Of a stretch of 64,000 nt of DNA, positions 1 through 6,999 are shown piece after piece. The notes below the pieces were generated by a model. The model did not search any database. It saw only the letters and a program-made list of their open reading frames with translations, and was not told where the DNA came from. The first letter of the stretch is position 1, and every line of letters starts with the position of its first letter. Made by a program: the position numbers and the translations under genes. Source of the DNA: a virus; IMG/VR virus record IMGVR_UViG_3300042445_001685, positions 1-64,000 of that record; one strand, 5' to 3'.

Positions 1-210
1 AGCAAATACTGTTGTCCAATGGCTAGTTCCTTCAGCTTTAAATTGGATAGTCTGAAGAGCTCCTTTCTTCCATCTATTAAGAGAAGGTAATTCAGATCCT
101 ATTTCTGTAGCTATCATAAAGCCTGCTTGTACTTTTACTATGGCCTGGAAGATACCTTTTCTACCTCCGATGAAATCTACTACTGTTAATCCTTTGATTT
201 TGTTGATCAT
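1..210 (-). CDS. Hypothetical protein, 3' end outside window
   Basis: The start codon at 210 and 70 codons lie inside the window; the rest continues beyond base 1. The visible N-terminus (MINKIKGLTVVDFIGGRK) has no signal peptide or membrane segment and I recognise no domain. A promoter module (237-269) sits directly in front of it, so it can be transcribed on its own as well as from the promoter at 437-469. Confidence 0.6.
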   Translation of the reverse strand, partial: MINKIKGLTVVDFIGGRKGIFQAIVKVQAGFMIATEIGSELPSLNRWKKGALQTIQFKAEGTSHWTTVFA

Positions 211-236
211 GATATATGTCGTTTTAATTATTGATA

Positions 237-269
237 CCTAAAGATAAGAAGAAGCCTCCGAAGAGGCAA
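237..269 (-). promoter_or_regulatory. Phage promoter with internal TTCG hairpin
   Basis: TTG at 267-269, a 20-nt gap, then TATCTTTAGG at 237-246, facing the gene that starts at 210. The gap contains a GCCTC/GAGGC stem capped by TTCG and begins right after the stop codon of the upstream gene, so it may also attenuate read-through. Confidence 0.8.
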
Positions 270-277
270 CTTTTTTT

Positions 278-412
278 TTAAAAATAAGGGAAATATTTTT
301 CTTTTAAATAAGTGATAACATCTTCTGCTGCTAATGCTTTGGCGTCTGCTAATGACATTTCTGATAAATAATCTTTTGCAATTTCTTCAACTAACTGATC
401 GATTTTTGACAT
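278..412 (-). CDS. Small hypothetical protein, 44 aa
   Basis: Starts at ATG 410-412 and ends with TAA at 278-280. The peptide is charged and probably helical (MSKIDQLVEEIAKDY at its start), with no membrane segment. A perfect phage promoter (437-469) lies just upstream, which supports expression. The stop codon runs straight into the next promoter module. No family recognised. Confidence 0.6.
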   Translation of the reverse strand: MSKIDQLVEEIAKDYLSEMSLADAKALAAEDVITYLKEKYFPYF

Positions 413-436
413 ATTATATTGTTTTAATTATTGATG

Positions 437-469
437 CCTAAATATATGCATTTATATGGTAGGATCCAA
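437..469 (-). promoter_or_regulatory. Phage promoter
   Basis: TTG at 467-469, 20-nt gap, TATATTTAGG at 437-446. It drives the 44-aa gene starting at 412. Confidence 0.8.
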
Positions 470-522
470 CCCTTATATGTTATTTATATTCATTATAAAT
501 TAAAAAAAAGTTAATAAAAAAG

Positions 523-555
523 TTGCTAGTTACAAAGATCGTTCGTATCTTTAGG
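523..555 (+). promoter_or_regulatory. Phage promoter on the plus strand
   Basis: TTG at 523-525, 20-nt gap, TATCTTTAGG at 546-555. It has the same layout as the minus-strand promoters but the opposite direction; it is the only plus-strand copy I found. It fires into the gene-free, hairpin-rich stretch at 557-757 and is divergent from the promoter at 437-469. Confidence 0.75.
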
Positions 556-556
556 T

Positions 557-757
557 ATGTTAGAAGGGAATAAGGGGCCTGGCTTTGAAAGAGAGTCGGA
601 AGAGTAGAAGGGCCGGTACGCCATGTTCGTTACTTAAAGCAAAGCTTTAACTTAAAGTGATGCTTTAACTGAATATTTTACTTAAAGGAAAGCTTTAGAT
701 AAAAAGGAAAGGGCCCTTGTGAGGCCCCTGCTTGGAAGAGGAGTGCTTCTCCTTCCT
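557..757 (+). ncRNA. Candidate structured non-coding RNA with own promoter
   Basis: Region 413-868 has no convincing gene. Downstream of the plus-strand promoter there is a long-range helix between AGGGGCCT (573-580) and AGGCCCCT (722-729), 8 of 8 paired. Inside it are three tandem small hairpins with TTAAAG and CTTTAA or CTTTAG arms: 634-650, 652-668 and 682-698. A GGAAG..CTTCC-type hairpin (734-757) follows. The only plus-strand ORF from the start is 16 codons (557). The nested structure plus a dedicated promoter suggests an RNA gene. Its 3' end is a guess, as no U-tract is visible. It may also act antisense to the leftward transcript. Confidence 0.55.
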
Positions 758-868
758 GGTGTAGGTCTTCTTAGACTTCTGAATGGTATGCCGTGAGGCT
801 GCCCATCTCTCTTGCATTGTAATCTGAATCTGTTTCATAGGTGCTGAGTATTATTTTTAATATATAGG

Positions 869-1066
869 CTACATTAAAGTAGTACCCCAAGTATAGAACA
901 GGAAGAACATTACTAATACTGCTAGGAAGATTATCTTTTCCCCTATAGAAGAAGTAAATATCCATTTAATAGCCTCATAGATAAGTACAAGGAATATCAG
1001 TATACTAAATAAATGTACTATTCCAGAAAGAAATCCACCTTTGTTCTTATTTGTTTCCATACCCAT
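869..1066 (-). CDS. Small membrane protein, 65 aa
   Basis: Starts at 1066, 15 bases after a perfect promoter box (1082-1114). After a polar N-terminus it has two hydrophobic segments, about residues 14-36 and 43-62. A competing reading frame at 771-965 lacks a promoter of its own and overlaps this gene, so I prefer this one. Function unknown. Confidence 0.65.
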   Translation of the reverse strand: MGMETNKNKGGFLSGIVHLFSILIFLVLIYEAIKWIFTSSIGEKIIFLAVLVMFFLFYTWGTTLM

Positions 1067-1081
1067 ACCTGTTTTTATATA

Positions 1082-1114
1082 CCTAAAGATAAGAAGAATA
1101 GATCATATAGGCAA
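1082..1114 (-). promoter_or_regulatory. Phage promoter
   Basis: TTG at 1112-1114, 20-nt gap, TATCTTTAGG at 1082-1091. It serves the membrane-protein gene starting at 1066. A C5/G5 hairpin with a TTC loop lies just upstream at 1136-1148. Confidence 0.8.
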
Positions 1115-1157
1115 CTTTTTTATAGGCTTTTTTTACCCCCGAAGGGGGATAAGGACA

Positions 1158-1289
1158 GGGTCTCTAACGGGTAAAGAGAACGGGTCTCAATTGGGTCACT
1201 AGACGGGTAACAAAACGGGTAGCTAGAACGGGTTTGTAAAGGGTAACGAATCGGGTTACTAGAGAGTGAAACGGGTCTATAGAACGGGT
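1158..1289. repeat. Phased GGGT repeat cluster 1 (12-nt period)
   Basis: GGGT starts at 1158, 1169, 1182, 1193, 1205, 1217, 1230, 1241, 1253, 1273 and 1286. Steps are 11-13 nt, except one of 20 that contains a degenerate GAGT at 1264. The commonest unit is ACGGGT plus 6 variable bases. The variable step length rules out a coding repeat. It lies in the 566-nt gene-free stretch 1067-1632. Iterons of an origin or protein or RNA binding sites are possible roles. Confidence 0.8.
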
Positions 1290-1567
1290 ATCTACTATAG
1301 ATTTTCCTTATTATAGAAAAAAACTATTAAGGAGACACACAAGCCACATTTTTCCTATCCTTATTTTACCATCCCTACTTCCTTTTTTTACACATCATAT
1401 ATACTATACAATACCTTTTCATACCAAGTACTATATGTCTTTATACTCTTCCATTCCTTTTACTACTCTTTATGTTTAATCAGAGTCGTACCCTTTTACT
1501 ATGTATTTCCAGTAGTTCTCCCTATGTCTCTCCCTTTATCTCTCCAGGTCCATACGTATGTATAAAC
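1290..1567. other. AT- and pyrimidine-rich gap between the two GGGT clusters
   Basis: This 278-nt stretch separates the two repeat clusters and has no gene. The plus strand is rich in T and C with short TATATACTATA-like segments. An AT-rich, easily melted block flanked by phased short repeats is the usual layout of an iteron origin, but nothing here proves that role. Confidence 0.4.
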
Positions 1568-1630
1568 GGGTATCGATTGGGTAGAGAAACGGGTAATTGG
1601 ACGGGTATCAAAGTGGGTATTTTAACGGGT
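1568..1630. repeat. Phased GGGT repeat cluster 2 (12-nt period)
   Basis: GGGT starts at 1568, 1579, 1591, 1603, 1615 and 1627, with steps of 11, 12, 12, 12 and 12. The unit resembles cluster 1 (ACGGGTAT plus four variable bases). It begins immediately after the stop codon of the 84-aa gene at 1633-1887, so in the minus transcript it forms the start of that gene's 3' untranslated region. Confidence 0.8.
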
Positions 1631-1632
1631 AT

Positions 1633-1887
1633 CTAGGCTTGTTCTTCAAAGAAATAAGACCATAATCCTAATGAGAATTTACCTACATACTTTCCACTGT
1701 AATGACTTATATCATATGGTAGGTAAGTAGTTTCTCCTATAGGGGTAAATAAACATCTTCTTACATTACCCTCTTCTAGTATACCTTCATATACTCCTTC
1801 CTCTTCTCCAAGTCTATCTAAGTAATATGTCTTTCCTATTATTAGATTATTACCATCTACTTGTATTAACTTCTTATTTGTCTTCAT
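1633..1887 (-). CDS. Hypothetical protein, 84 aa
   Basis: An 84-residue soluble protein, starting MKTNKKLIQVDGNN, with a beta-rich pattern and acidic patches (GEEEGVYEGILEEG). No signal peptide and no family recognised. It is the last gene of the 2.9-1.6 kb leftward run, and its stop abuts GGGT repeat cluster 2. Confidence 0.65.
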   Translation of the reverse strand: MKTNKKLIQVDGNNLIIGKTYYLDRLGEEEGVYEGILEEGNVRRCLFTPIGETTYLPYDISHYSGKYVGKFSLGLWSYFFEEQA

Positions 1888-1943
1888 TGTACTATTGCTG
1901 GATATATTATTTCTTTCTATAGTATTTACCCCTCTACGGATAC

Positions 1944-2150
1944 TTATATCTTTCTAATTTGTATTTGCCAAACTTCTTTTACCTTTATGTAACCATTCTC
2001 ATCTGGCTTTCCTACATATTTTAGTAAGGCCATATGACTATTCTTTTTTATTAGATTGAATGTCTTTGAATCATAATAGTCCATAAGGACTATTCTATAC
2101 CCTATCCTTCTACATATTCTCCAATATAGATTTGCTATTAGCTTTTTCAT
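1944..2150 (-). CDS. Hypothetical protein, 68 aa
   Basis: A basic 68-residue protein (MKKLIANLYWRICRRIGYR at its start). It begins one base after the upstream gene ends at 2152, so it is translationally coupled. The N-terminal third is amphipathic and could sit on the membrane. No known domain. Confidence 0.65.
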   Translation of the reverse strand: MKKLIANLYWRICRRIGYRIVLMDYYDSKTFNLIKKNSHMALLKYVGKPDENGYIKVKEVWQIQIRKI

Positions 2151-2151
2151 A

Positions 2152-2337
2152 CTATTCGTCCATTGACATAAAGAATGATACTATAAGAGCTATTACCATA
2201 TACAATCTAACAATTGGCCATTCAATGTTTACTTGAATACTCCATGTCATAAAACATCCTATTGCATACAGTACTATACAAAGTGCTAATGGTAATGCTA
2301 TAAAAAATCCTAAATAAATTTCTAAAAACTTTTTCAT
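2152..2337 (-). CDS. Small membrane protein, 61 aa
   Basis: I take the start at 2337, where ATG overlaps the upstream stop as ATGA; a longer form from 2367 would overlap that gene by 34 bases. The protein starts MKKFLEIYLGFFIALPLAL and has two hydrophobic segments, about residues 5-27 and 38-57. Function unknown. Confidence 0.65.
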   Translation of the reverse strand: MKKFLEIYLGFFIALPLALCIVLYAIGCFMTWSIQVNIEWPIVRLYMVIALIVSFFMSMDE

Positions 2338-2531
2338 ATTTCTTCTAATGTTAATATTGATATACAATGTGGAAAGTTATCATAGTCTCTGAGTATTATC
2401 AATCCTCCTTGTTCCTTTACTACCTGGACAGCTATTCCTTCTATAACCTTTCCTGCTCCTTTTCTAGAGTTAAAGGTTACTTTATTACCTCTATACTTTT
2501 TATGATATAATACTACGTCTTCAATTTTCAT
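2334..2531 (-). CDS. Hypothetical protein, 65 aa
   Basis: A 65-residue soluble protein with a small beta-barrel-like pattern (MKIEDVVLYHKKYRGNKVTF). It overlaps its upstream neighbour by 11 bases and its downstream neighbour by 4, which is typical of a tightly packed phage operon. No domain recognised. Confidence 0.65.
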   Translation of the reverse strand: MKIEDVVLYHKKYRGNKVTFNSRKGAGKVIEGIAVQVVKEQGGLIILRDYDNFPHCISILTLEEI

Positions 2532-2661
2532 CTTCTATAACTAAATAAGGTTTATCATTCTCTGTCTTCTTTATTGTACCCCTTTGTATCAATTCCTGAG
2601 TACCTTGAGGATCTTTTTGAGACATTATTAGGATTGTCTCCTCCATATAGATTACTTTCAT
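2521..2661 (-). CDS. Small hypothetical protein, 46 aa
   Basis: A 46-codon frame from ATG 2659-2661 to TGA 2521-2523, overlapping the start of the next gene. Two internal ATGs (codons 6 and 13) could be the real start; the form starting MSQKDPQGTQELIQRG looks natural. Upstream lies a structured repeat element (2682-2760). No family recognised. Confidence 0.5.
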   Translation of the reverse strand: MKVIYMEETILIMSQKDPQGTQELIQRGTIKKTENDKPYLVIEDEN

Positions 2662-2681
2662 ATAACTTTTGTTTAGATTTT

Positions 2682-2700
2682 ACCTCCTACAACTCGGAGG
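2682..2700. other. CCTCC/GGAGG hairpin
   Basis: CCTCC at 2682-2686 pairs with GGAGG near 2696-2700. It sits between the repeat element at 2709-2760 and the start at 2661, in the leader of the 46-aa gene, and could sequester an initiation region. Confidence 0.4.
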
Positions 2701-2708
2701 GTTGGGAG

Positions 2709-2760
2709 AATTTGCGCGTGACACCTTCGGTGAGGAGAGAGAAGCGCCCCCTCCTCCCCT
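2709..2760 (-). repeat. Structured repeat element, copy 1
   Basis: Bases 2709-2737 are identical (29 of 29) to 25515-25543. After a 7-base divergent segment, a common CGCCCCCTCC block follows. On the minus strand a CACC..GGTG hairpin lies inside a GCGC/GCGC pairing; copy 2 keeps that pairing as GCGT/ACGC, which looks compensatory. Both copies lie between the stop of one gene and the start of the next. Confidence 0.75.
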
Positions 2761-2766
2761 AAGTCT

Positions 2767-2865
2767 CTATATTGAATCTATTTGTTCTTGTGTTAAACTA
2801 TCTCTCCATTCATTGATGTAAGCCTCTTCCTCATCAAGTAATGCCTGTAATTCCTCTTCTGTCAT
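2767..2865 (-). CDS. Small acidic protein, 32 aa
   Basis: A 32-codon gene (MTEEELQALLDEEEAY at the start), highly acidic and probably one helix. The start at 2865 is the first ATG after a perfect promoter (2890-2922), which is the main support for it. Confidence 0.55.
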   Translation of the reverse strand: MTEEELQALLDEEEAYINEWRDSLTQEQIDSI

Positions 2866-2889
2866 AACCTTTATTTGTTTGTTTCTATA

Positions 2890-2922
2890 CCTAAATATAC
2901 GAAAAAAGAGCTGCGCTAGCAA
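2890..2922 (-). promoter_or_regulatory. Phage promoter fused to terminator-like hairpin
   Basis: TTG at 2920-2922, 20-nt gap, TATATTTAGG at 2890-2899. The TTGC is the end of the left arm of an AGAGTTGC/GCAGCTCT hairpin followed on the minus strand by six Ts, so one short sequence can end the SPFH transcript and start the next. Confidence 0.8.
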
Positions 2923-2950
2923 CTCTTTTATCAATTATTTTTAAAATATT

Positions 2951-3790
2951 TTACTTTAATCCGTACAATACACTAGTACCTGATCCTAATTGTGTTGTCG
3001 GTACATTACCTTTCCACTTCTCAATCCATTGCTGTTGTATTAACATTGGAGTTAATGTTTGTTGTCTCAATCTATTTGATTCAGCTTCAGCTCTTGCATT
3101 CGCTAGTAATGCTTCAGCGTTACCATTTGCTGTTGCTACTTTGATTTTAGCTTCTGCTTCTGCTTGCTTAACTTTATTCTCTGCCATTAAAGCTGACTGT
3201 ACTGCATTGTTCTTAGCATTAATAGCTTTCTTAAATGAATCTGGATAGATTAGATTTGATGTGAATTGATTTAGTATGAATCCTTCTTTCTGTAATTGTG
3301 TTACCAATATTCTTCTTACTTCAGTTTCAAATACTTCTCTATTTGAAATCAATCCATCTGCTGTATACTTATTTGCTGCTAATCTAAAAGCATCGTACAC
3401 GGCCGTTTTTAAGAATCCTTCTTCAATTTCTGGTAAGCTTCTTCTATATTTTGCAAAGATAGCTGGTACTTTATCTCTCTGTACTGAGTAATTCATAATA
3501 GGTGATACACTGAATTCAGATCCATCTTTACTATTTACAATGAATGAATTGTCTCCTTCTTCTGATTTCTTATACTCTTTATGTTGAATATAAGTTGGAA
3601 ATTCATAGATCTTTGTTGACATAGGATTGTAAAATACTAATCCAGTACATTCTGTAACATCGCTTACTCCTTTACCTGACCCATATAGATTTACTTTTAC
3701 ACCTACATGCCCGGCATCAATACGTTCACATGAGAATACTCCCACTACTAATAACACTACTAATCCTAATACTACTAAAATTCTGTTCAT
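2951..3790 (-). CDS. SPFH/band 7 (prohibitin-like) membrane protein
   Basis: 279 residues. An N-terminal hydrophobic anchor (about 2-20) ends in FSC, a weak lipobox, so it may be a lipoprotein or a single-pass protein. Residues 25-180 fit the band 7/SPFH fold, and 190-250 are an Ala/Glu-rich helix with NKVKQAEAEAKIKVATANG and GNAEALLANARAEAESNR, typical of SPFH coiled coils. Host SPFH proteins form ring-like scaffolds that control membrane proteases. A phage copy might protect the infected envelope or a phage protein from proteolysis (inference). Promoter at 3837-3869. Confidence 0.85.
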   Translation of the reverse strand: MNRILVVLGLVVLLVVGVFSCERIDAGHVGVKVNLYGSGKGVSDVTECTGLVFYNPMSTKIYEFPTYIQHKEYKKSEEGDNSFIVNSKDGSEFSVSPIMNYSVQRDKVPAIFAKYRRSLPEIEEGFLKTAVYDAFRLAANKYTADGLISNREVFETEVRRILVTQLQKEGFILNQFTSNLIYPDSFKKAINAKNNAVQSALMAENKVKQAEAEAKIKVATANGNAEALLANARAEAESNRLRQQTLTPMLIQQQWIEKWKGNVPTTQLGSGTSVLYGLK

Positions 3791-3836
3791 AACTTGTTGT
3801 TTAAATTTGATTTATAATTAATTATTTATTACTATA

Positions 3837-3869
3837 CCTAAATATACGAAATATATTCTTAGGAGGCAA
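3837..3869 (-). promoter_or_regulatory. Phage promoter
   Basis: TTG at 3867-3869 directly follows the TAG stop of the upstream gene; 20-nt gap; TATATTTAGG at 3837-3846. It drives the SPFH gene. Confidence 0.8.
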
Positions 3870-4259
3870 CTAATCCAGCCCTAATTTTTTTCTTTTATCT
3901 GTTTTATAAGTAGAATTTTCAATGTTATCTTTAAATAACTTTTTAACTCTACTGTAAGCTTTGCTCCATATTGGAATTACTCCTACATCTGTAATGTGAT
4001 ATGGAAATATCAATGAGTACTGTGTTTGAAAAATGGAAGGATTATTTCCATGTCTGACTGTATATCCTTTTACATTTAAAACAAACTTATCATTCCATCT
4101 TTTAGTTACTCCGTTTATAAGATTTTCATTTTCAATTCTATCTAAATAATCTGAAATGTCTTTATCTGAGATTGGAGATCCTAGCTCACATGTTGTAACA
4201 GTTTCTATAATTCCTAAAACTACTAAACCTGCAATTAATAATATTAATAACACTACCAT
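3870..4259 (-). CDS. Hypothetical membrane-anchored protein, 129 aa
   Basis: One N-terminal hydrophobic segment (MVVLLILLIAGLVVLGI) followed by a polar domain of about 105 residues. It lies at the end of a run of small membrane-protein genes (4262-4928) just ahead of the SPFH gene, so an envelope role is plausible. No family recognised. Confidence 0.7.
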   Translation of the reverse strand: MVVLLILLIAGLVVLGIIETVTTCELGSPISDKDISDYLDRIENENLINGVTKRWNDKFVLNVKGYTVRHGNNPSIFQTQYSLIFPYHITDVGVIPIWSKAYSRVKKLFKDNIENSTYKTDKRKKLGLD

Positions 4260-4261
4260 AA

Positions 4262-4486
4262 CTATTCTTCTTTTTCTTGTTTAACTTCTTCTTTCTCTGG
4301 CTTAATTATCTTCATCAGATATAGTCCTAAGTATCCAAATGCTACAAACACTACTCCAAATAATACTATTCCAATATTAAATAAGTAAGTATCTTCTTGA
4401 TTCATCAAATAAAATACTAAGTCTACTAACTGAACTAATCCTAATCCTAAGAATAGTCCTACTAAAACTTTAATAACTGTCTTCAT
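4262..4486 (-). CDS. Small membrane protein, 74 aa
   Basis: Two hydrophobic segments (about residues 5-24 and 34-58) and a charged C-terminal tail (PEKEEVKQEKEE). Its ATG overlaps the previous stop by one base (TAATG). Unknown function. Confidence 0.65.
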   Translation of the reverse strand: MKTVIKVLVGLFLGLGLVQLVDLVFYLMNQEDTYLFNIGIVLFGVVFVAFGYLGLYLMKIIKPEKEEVKQEKEE

Positions 4487-4689
4487 TACTTTGAACTTGA
4501 GCTTGTATTTCTAAATAAAATTCCACATAGGATATTAATTCCTAATGCTTGCCAAAAGCCAATTGGATTGAATCCATCTGCTGCTCCTACTAAAGCGTTG
4601 TTCCAAAGCCATTGTGTTGGCCATGCTAATAAAATCGCTATTACAACTAGCGCTCCTAATCCTGCTAATACTAATCCTACTTTTTCCAT
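4486..4689 (-). CDS. Small membrane protein, 67 aa
   Basis: An N-terminal hydrophobic segment (residues 4-23) and a weaker second one near 45-60, ending in a Ser-rich tail. It is coupled to its neighbours by one- and two-base junctions. No family recognised. Confidence 0.6.
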   Translation of the reverse strand: MEKVGLVLAGLGALVVIAILLAWPTQWLWNNALVGAADGFNPIGFWQALGINILCGILFRNTSSSSK

Positions 4690-4691
4690 AA

Positions 4692-4928
4692 TTATAATTC
4701 GTTTTCTGGTGTTCCTGTTACTGCATCAATTTCTGTATACCTTGAGTTAACTTGCTCTTTAAGAACCTCTCTAAGGTATTTTATATTCTCTACTCCTACC
4801 GATCGTACTGCTCTCTGAGGATCTTTAAACAATTTGTCGTGAGTCTTTCCATTCTTTTTTATAACTTGAATGTAATTTCCTTTTAAGTCTGCCATCAATT
4901 CCTTTGGTGTTTTTACTTTGCCTTCCAT
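4692..4928 (-). CDS. Hypothetical protein, 78 aa
   Basis: A soluble basic protein (MEGKVKTPKELMADLKGNY at its start) without cysteine clusters or membrane segments. It lies in the same leftward operon as the DUF932 gene. Function unknown. Confidence 0.65.
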   Translation of the reverse strand: MEGKVKTPKELMADLKGNYIQVIKKNGKTHDKLFKDPQRAVRSVGVENIKYLREVLKEQVNSRYTEIDAVTGTPENEL

Positions 4929-4931
4929 GTT

Positions 4932-5171
4932 TTAATTTATGTATAATAAGTTTCCTTGTTGATCTTCTATCTTTGTTACTTCCATTTTCTTATCCATATG
5001 GTCTAAAATAAATCCTCCATGCATTTGGAAGTACATATTAAAGGCTTGATGGAAAGCTTCATAGGGAGGAGTCATTCTATTCTCATCCTTATGCTTTAAG
5101 AAGTATTCGTAAAACCAAGCCAGATCATACTGGCCTGATTTTCTCATCTGTATATACTTTTCTCTATCCAT
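4932..5171 (-). CDS. Hypothetical protein, 79 aa
   Basis: A soluble, aromatic-rich protein (YDLAWFYEYFLKHKDENRM). Its start overlaps the stop of the DUF932 gene by one base, so the two are probably co-translated. No family recognised. Confidence 0.65.
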   Translation of the reverse strand: MDREKYIQMRKSGQYDLAWFYEYFLKHKDENRMTPPYEAFHQAFNMYFQMHGGFILDHMDKKMEVTKIEDQQGNLLYIN

Positions 5172-5989
5172 TAGTTAACCAATGCTGTAGCTAATTTAAA
5201 AAGCTTTTGATTAACTTCTAGATCTTTCTCGAATGATTTAATCTTTCTAACCTTTCTTACTTTAGCACCATTCAATGCTGCTGAATATCCTCCTTGAGTA
5301 ATCTTCTCTTGGATTACATTAAATACTTTCCAGAGATCATTTCCTTTATCAGCATCTCTTACAGGAGTTAGAACGTCTTGAATAGTCTCTTCATCCCACT
5401 CAGCATCGATTCTATTAGTTCTCAATTGCATTGCATCAATTGCTAACTGTCTTTGCTCTGCAGGAGTCAATTCTCTTAACTGCATTTTGTTAAGAATGTC
5501 TACTTTATTAGGAAGATCAGCTACTGCTTGAGATACTACTCCTCTTAATTCTTCGAAGGTATATCCTGTATGTCTGATTCTGAATGCTGAGAATTCTTCA
5601 TCAGCTACTACTAATCCATTTGAGCATACTAATCTGTAGATACCAATTCTGAATTGAAAAGAATTAAATCCATCATGAGAGTTCGTTAAAATGATTCTTG
5701 GGAAAGCATCATCACCATTCTTACCTTTGATCATAAGATCTGGATTTTGAAATGATACCATATGTTTTGAGAAGATTGTATCTTTACCTCTAGATTTTCT
5801 TTGAGAGGCAGTTACTGGCTTCCATCCTAACTTCTCTAAGTCATCGATGATAGTCTCAGTATTAACATGTAAATATTTACCACTTACTTTAGTACTTGTC
5901 GGTGCTGTAGCGAATGCTACTGGTGCTAAAGCTTTTACTTGATCTTTTGAAAGGTAAGAATCTAAACCTGTAGTGAATTTTGATAACAT
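5171..5989 (-). CDS. DUF932 (phage/plasmid-like) protein
   Basis: 272 residues matching the DUF932 family, which is widespread in phages and plasmids and of unknown biochemical role. The family signature around residues 100-125 reads TNSHDGFNSFQFRIGIYRLV followed by CSNGLVV. Length is normal. It is the first gene after the promoter at 6018-6050, so it is probably strongly expressed early. I do not assign a function beyond the family. Confidence 0.85.
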   Translation of the reverse strand: MLSKFTTGLDSYLSKDQVKALAPVAFATAPTSTKVSGKYLHVNTETIIDDLEKLGWKPVTASQRKSRGKDTIFSKHMVSFQNPDLMIKGKNGDDAFPRIILTNSHDGFNSFQFRIGIYRLVCSNGLVVADEEFSAFRIRHTGYTFEELRGVVSQAVADLPNKVDILNKMQLRELTPAEQRQLAIDAMQLRTNRIDAEWDEETIQDVLTPVRDADKGNDLWKVFNVIQEKITQGGYSAALNGAKVRKVRKIKSFEKDLEVNQKLFKLATALVN

Positions 5990-6017
5990 AACTTATTGTT
6001 TTTAATTGATTAACATA

Positions 6018-6050
6018 CCTAAATATATGAACTATATCTTTGGTAGGCAA
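6018..6050 (-). promoter_or_regulatory. Phage promoter
   Basis: TTG at 6048-6050, 20-nt gap, TATATTTAGG at 6018-6027, facing the DUF932 gene. Confidence 0.8.
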
Positions 6051-6073
6051 CTTTTTTAGTAACTTTTTTTAAA

Positions 6074-6328
6074 TTATTTTACTAATCCTAATGCTTTAGC
6101 TCTATAGTAACTTACTTCCTTACCTGTCTTAGGATTTAAGAACATTTGTTTTGTTTTCGGAAGATTCTTTTGATATTTTTCCTTTTTATTGAATTCATCC
6201 AAGTATTCTTTAGGATATTCGAACTCTGCTTTTACTATGCCGCTTACAATACTTTCACTGTTGTATGTATAGGTTGTCTTGATTCCAGTCAACTCACATA
6301 CAAATACTTTTACATAGGGCTTTGTCAT
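6074..6328 (-). CDS. Hypothetical protein, 84 aa
   Basis: A Lys-rich soluble protein (MTKPYVKVFVCELTGIKTTY), the last of three genes joined by 4-base overlaps (6325-6328, 6615-6618). No domain recognised. Confidence 0.65.
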   Translation of the reverse strand: MTKPYVKVFVCELTGIKTTYTYNSESIVSGIVKAEFEYPKEYLDEFNKKEKYQKNLPKTKQMFLNPKTGKEVSYYRAKALGLVK

Positions 6329-6618
6329 GCTTTCAATTCTTTGATTAGTAAATAAGTGTCAATGGCTTCATCTCCCATCTCCCATTCGCTGTAATGCTTC
6401 AAGCAATTCTCTAAAGCAATAATCCATTCTTTTTTTGAGAGTGATATCTCAAAAGAAGTATCCATTCCTTCCATAAAGATCTCAAATAGTATAGCTGTCT
6501 TCTTCTTAGCCTTCATAGCTTCCTCAATACCTTCTCGAATGTTATTTGTCATATCGACTGATCTTTCTCTAAAGATTGCTTCTAATTCTTCTAAAGATTC
6601 TATTTCTAATTTTCTCAT
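6325..6618 (-). CDS. Hypothetical protein, 97 aa
   Basis: A helical, acidic 97-residue protein (RKLEIESLEELEAIFRERS). It is joined to both neighbours by ATGA overlaps, so all three are probably made together. Unknown function. Confidence 0.65.
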   Translation of the reverse strand: MRKLEIESLEELEAIFRERSVDMTNNIREGIEEAMKAKKKTAILFEIFMEGMDTSFEISLSKKEWIIALENCLKHYSEWEMGDEAIDTYLLIKELKA

Positions 6619-6944
6619 ATACGATTACTATTTGCTTCTGATTTTTGATTAACCGGCATCTCTGGATTAGTTACAATTGTCTCTGTATCCATTCTGATTA
6701 CCTCTACGTTTGATTGTACAATATAGACTGGACCATTATAATCATATGTATGCATAGGAACATTGAACATACTATCTCCTAAGCCTGGCTGTTTGATAGG
6801 CTCAGTTATTCTTCTCTTTCCATCAAATGATCTGAATTCTCTAGCTGTAGTACGGTACCAATTACCTTTTATACAAACCTCACATACTCCTGAAGTATTA
6901 AAATCGTATACTAATTTTGCGGTATTACCAGTCTTTTCTCCCAT
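6615..6944 (-). CDS. Hypothetical protein, 109 aa
   Basis: A soluble beta-rich protein (MGEKTGNTAKLVYDFNTSG), first gene after the promoter at 6967-6999. No known family. Confidence 0.65.
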   Translation of the reverse strand: MGEKTGNTAKLVYDFNTSGVCEVCIKGNWYRTTAREFRSFDGKRRITEPIKQPGLGDSMFNVPMHTYDYNGPVYIVQSNVEVIRMDTETIVTNPEMPVNQKSEANSNRI

Positions 6945-6966
6945 AACCTTTATCTTTTTATTTATA

Positions 6967-6999
6967 CCTAAATATATGAATAAAGATTCGTACTAGCAA
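6967..6999 (-). promoter_or_regulatory. Phage promoter
   Basis: TTG at 6997-6999 directly follows the TAG stop of the 42-aa gene; 20-nt gap; TATATTTAGG at 6967-6976. Confidence 0.8.

Noticed and set aside
557-607. A 16-codon plus-strand frame after the plus promoter
   Set aside because: Too short, overlaps the helix of the proposed RNA and has no support.
771-965. Minus-strand frame of 64 codons
   Set aside because: It overlaps the promoter-linked membrane gene at 869-1066 and has no promoter or coupling.
1158-1630. CRISPR array or G-quadruplex for the GGGT repeats
   Set aside because: The repeat word is only 6 bases with 6-base gaps, far from CRISPR size, and loops of about 9 nt make a G-quadruplex weak.
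2574-2762. Plus-strand frame over the structured repeat element
   Set aside because: It runs antisense through two small genes and the repeat; no plus promoter is present.
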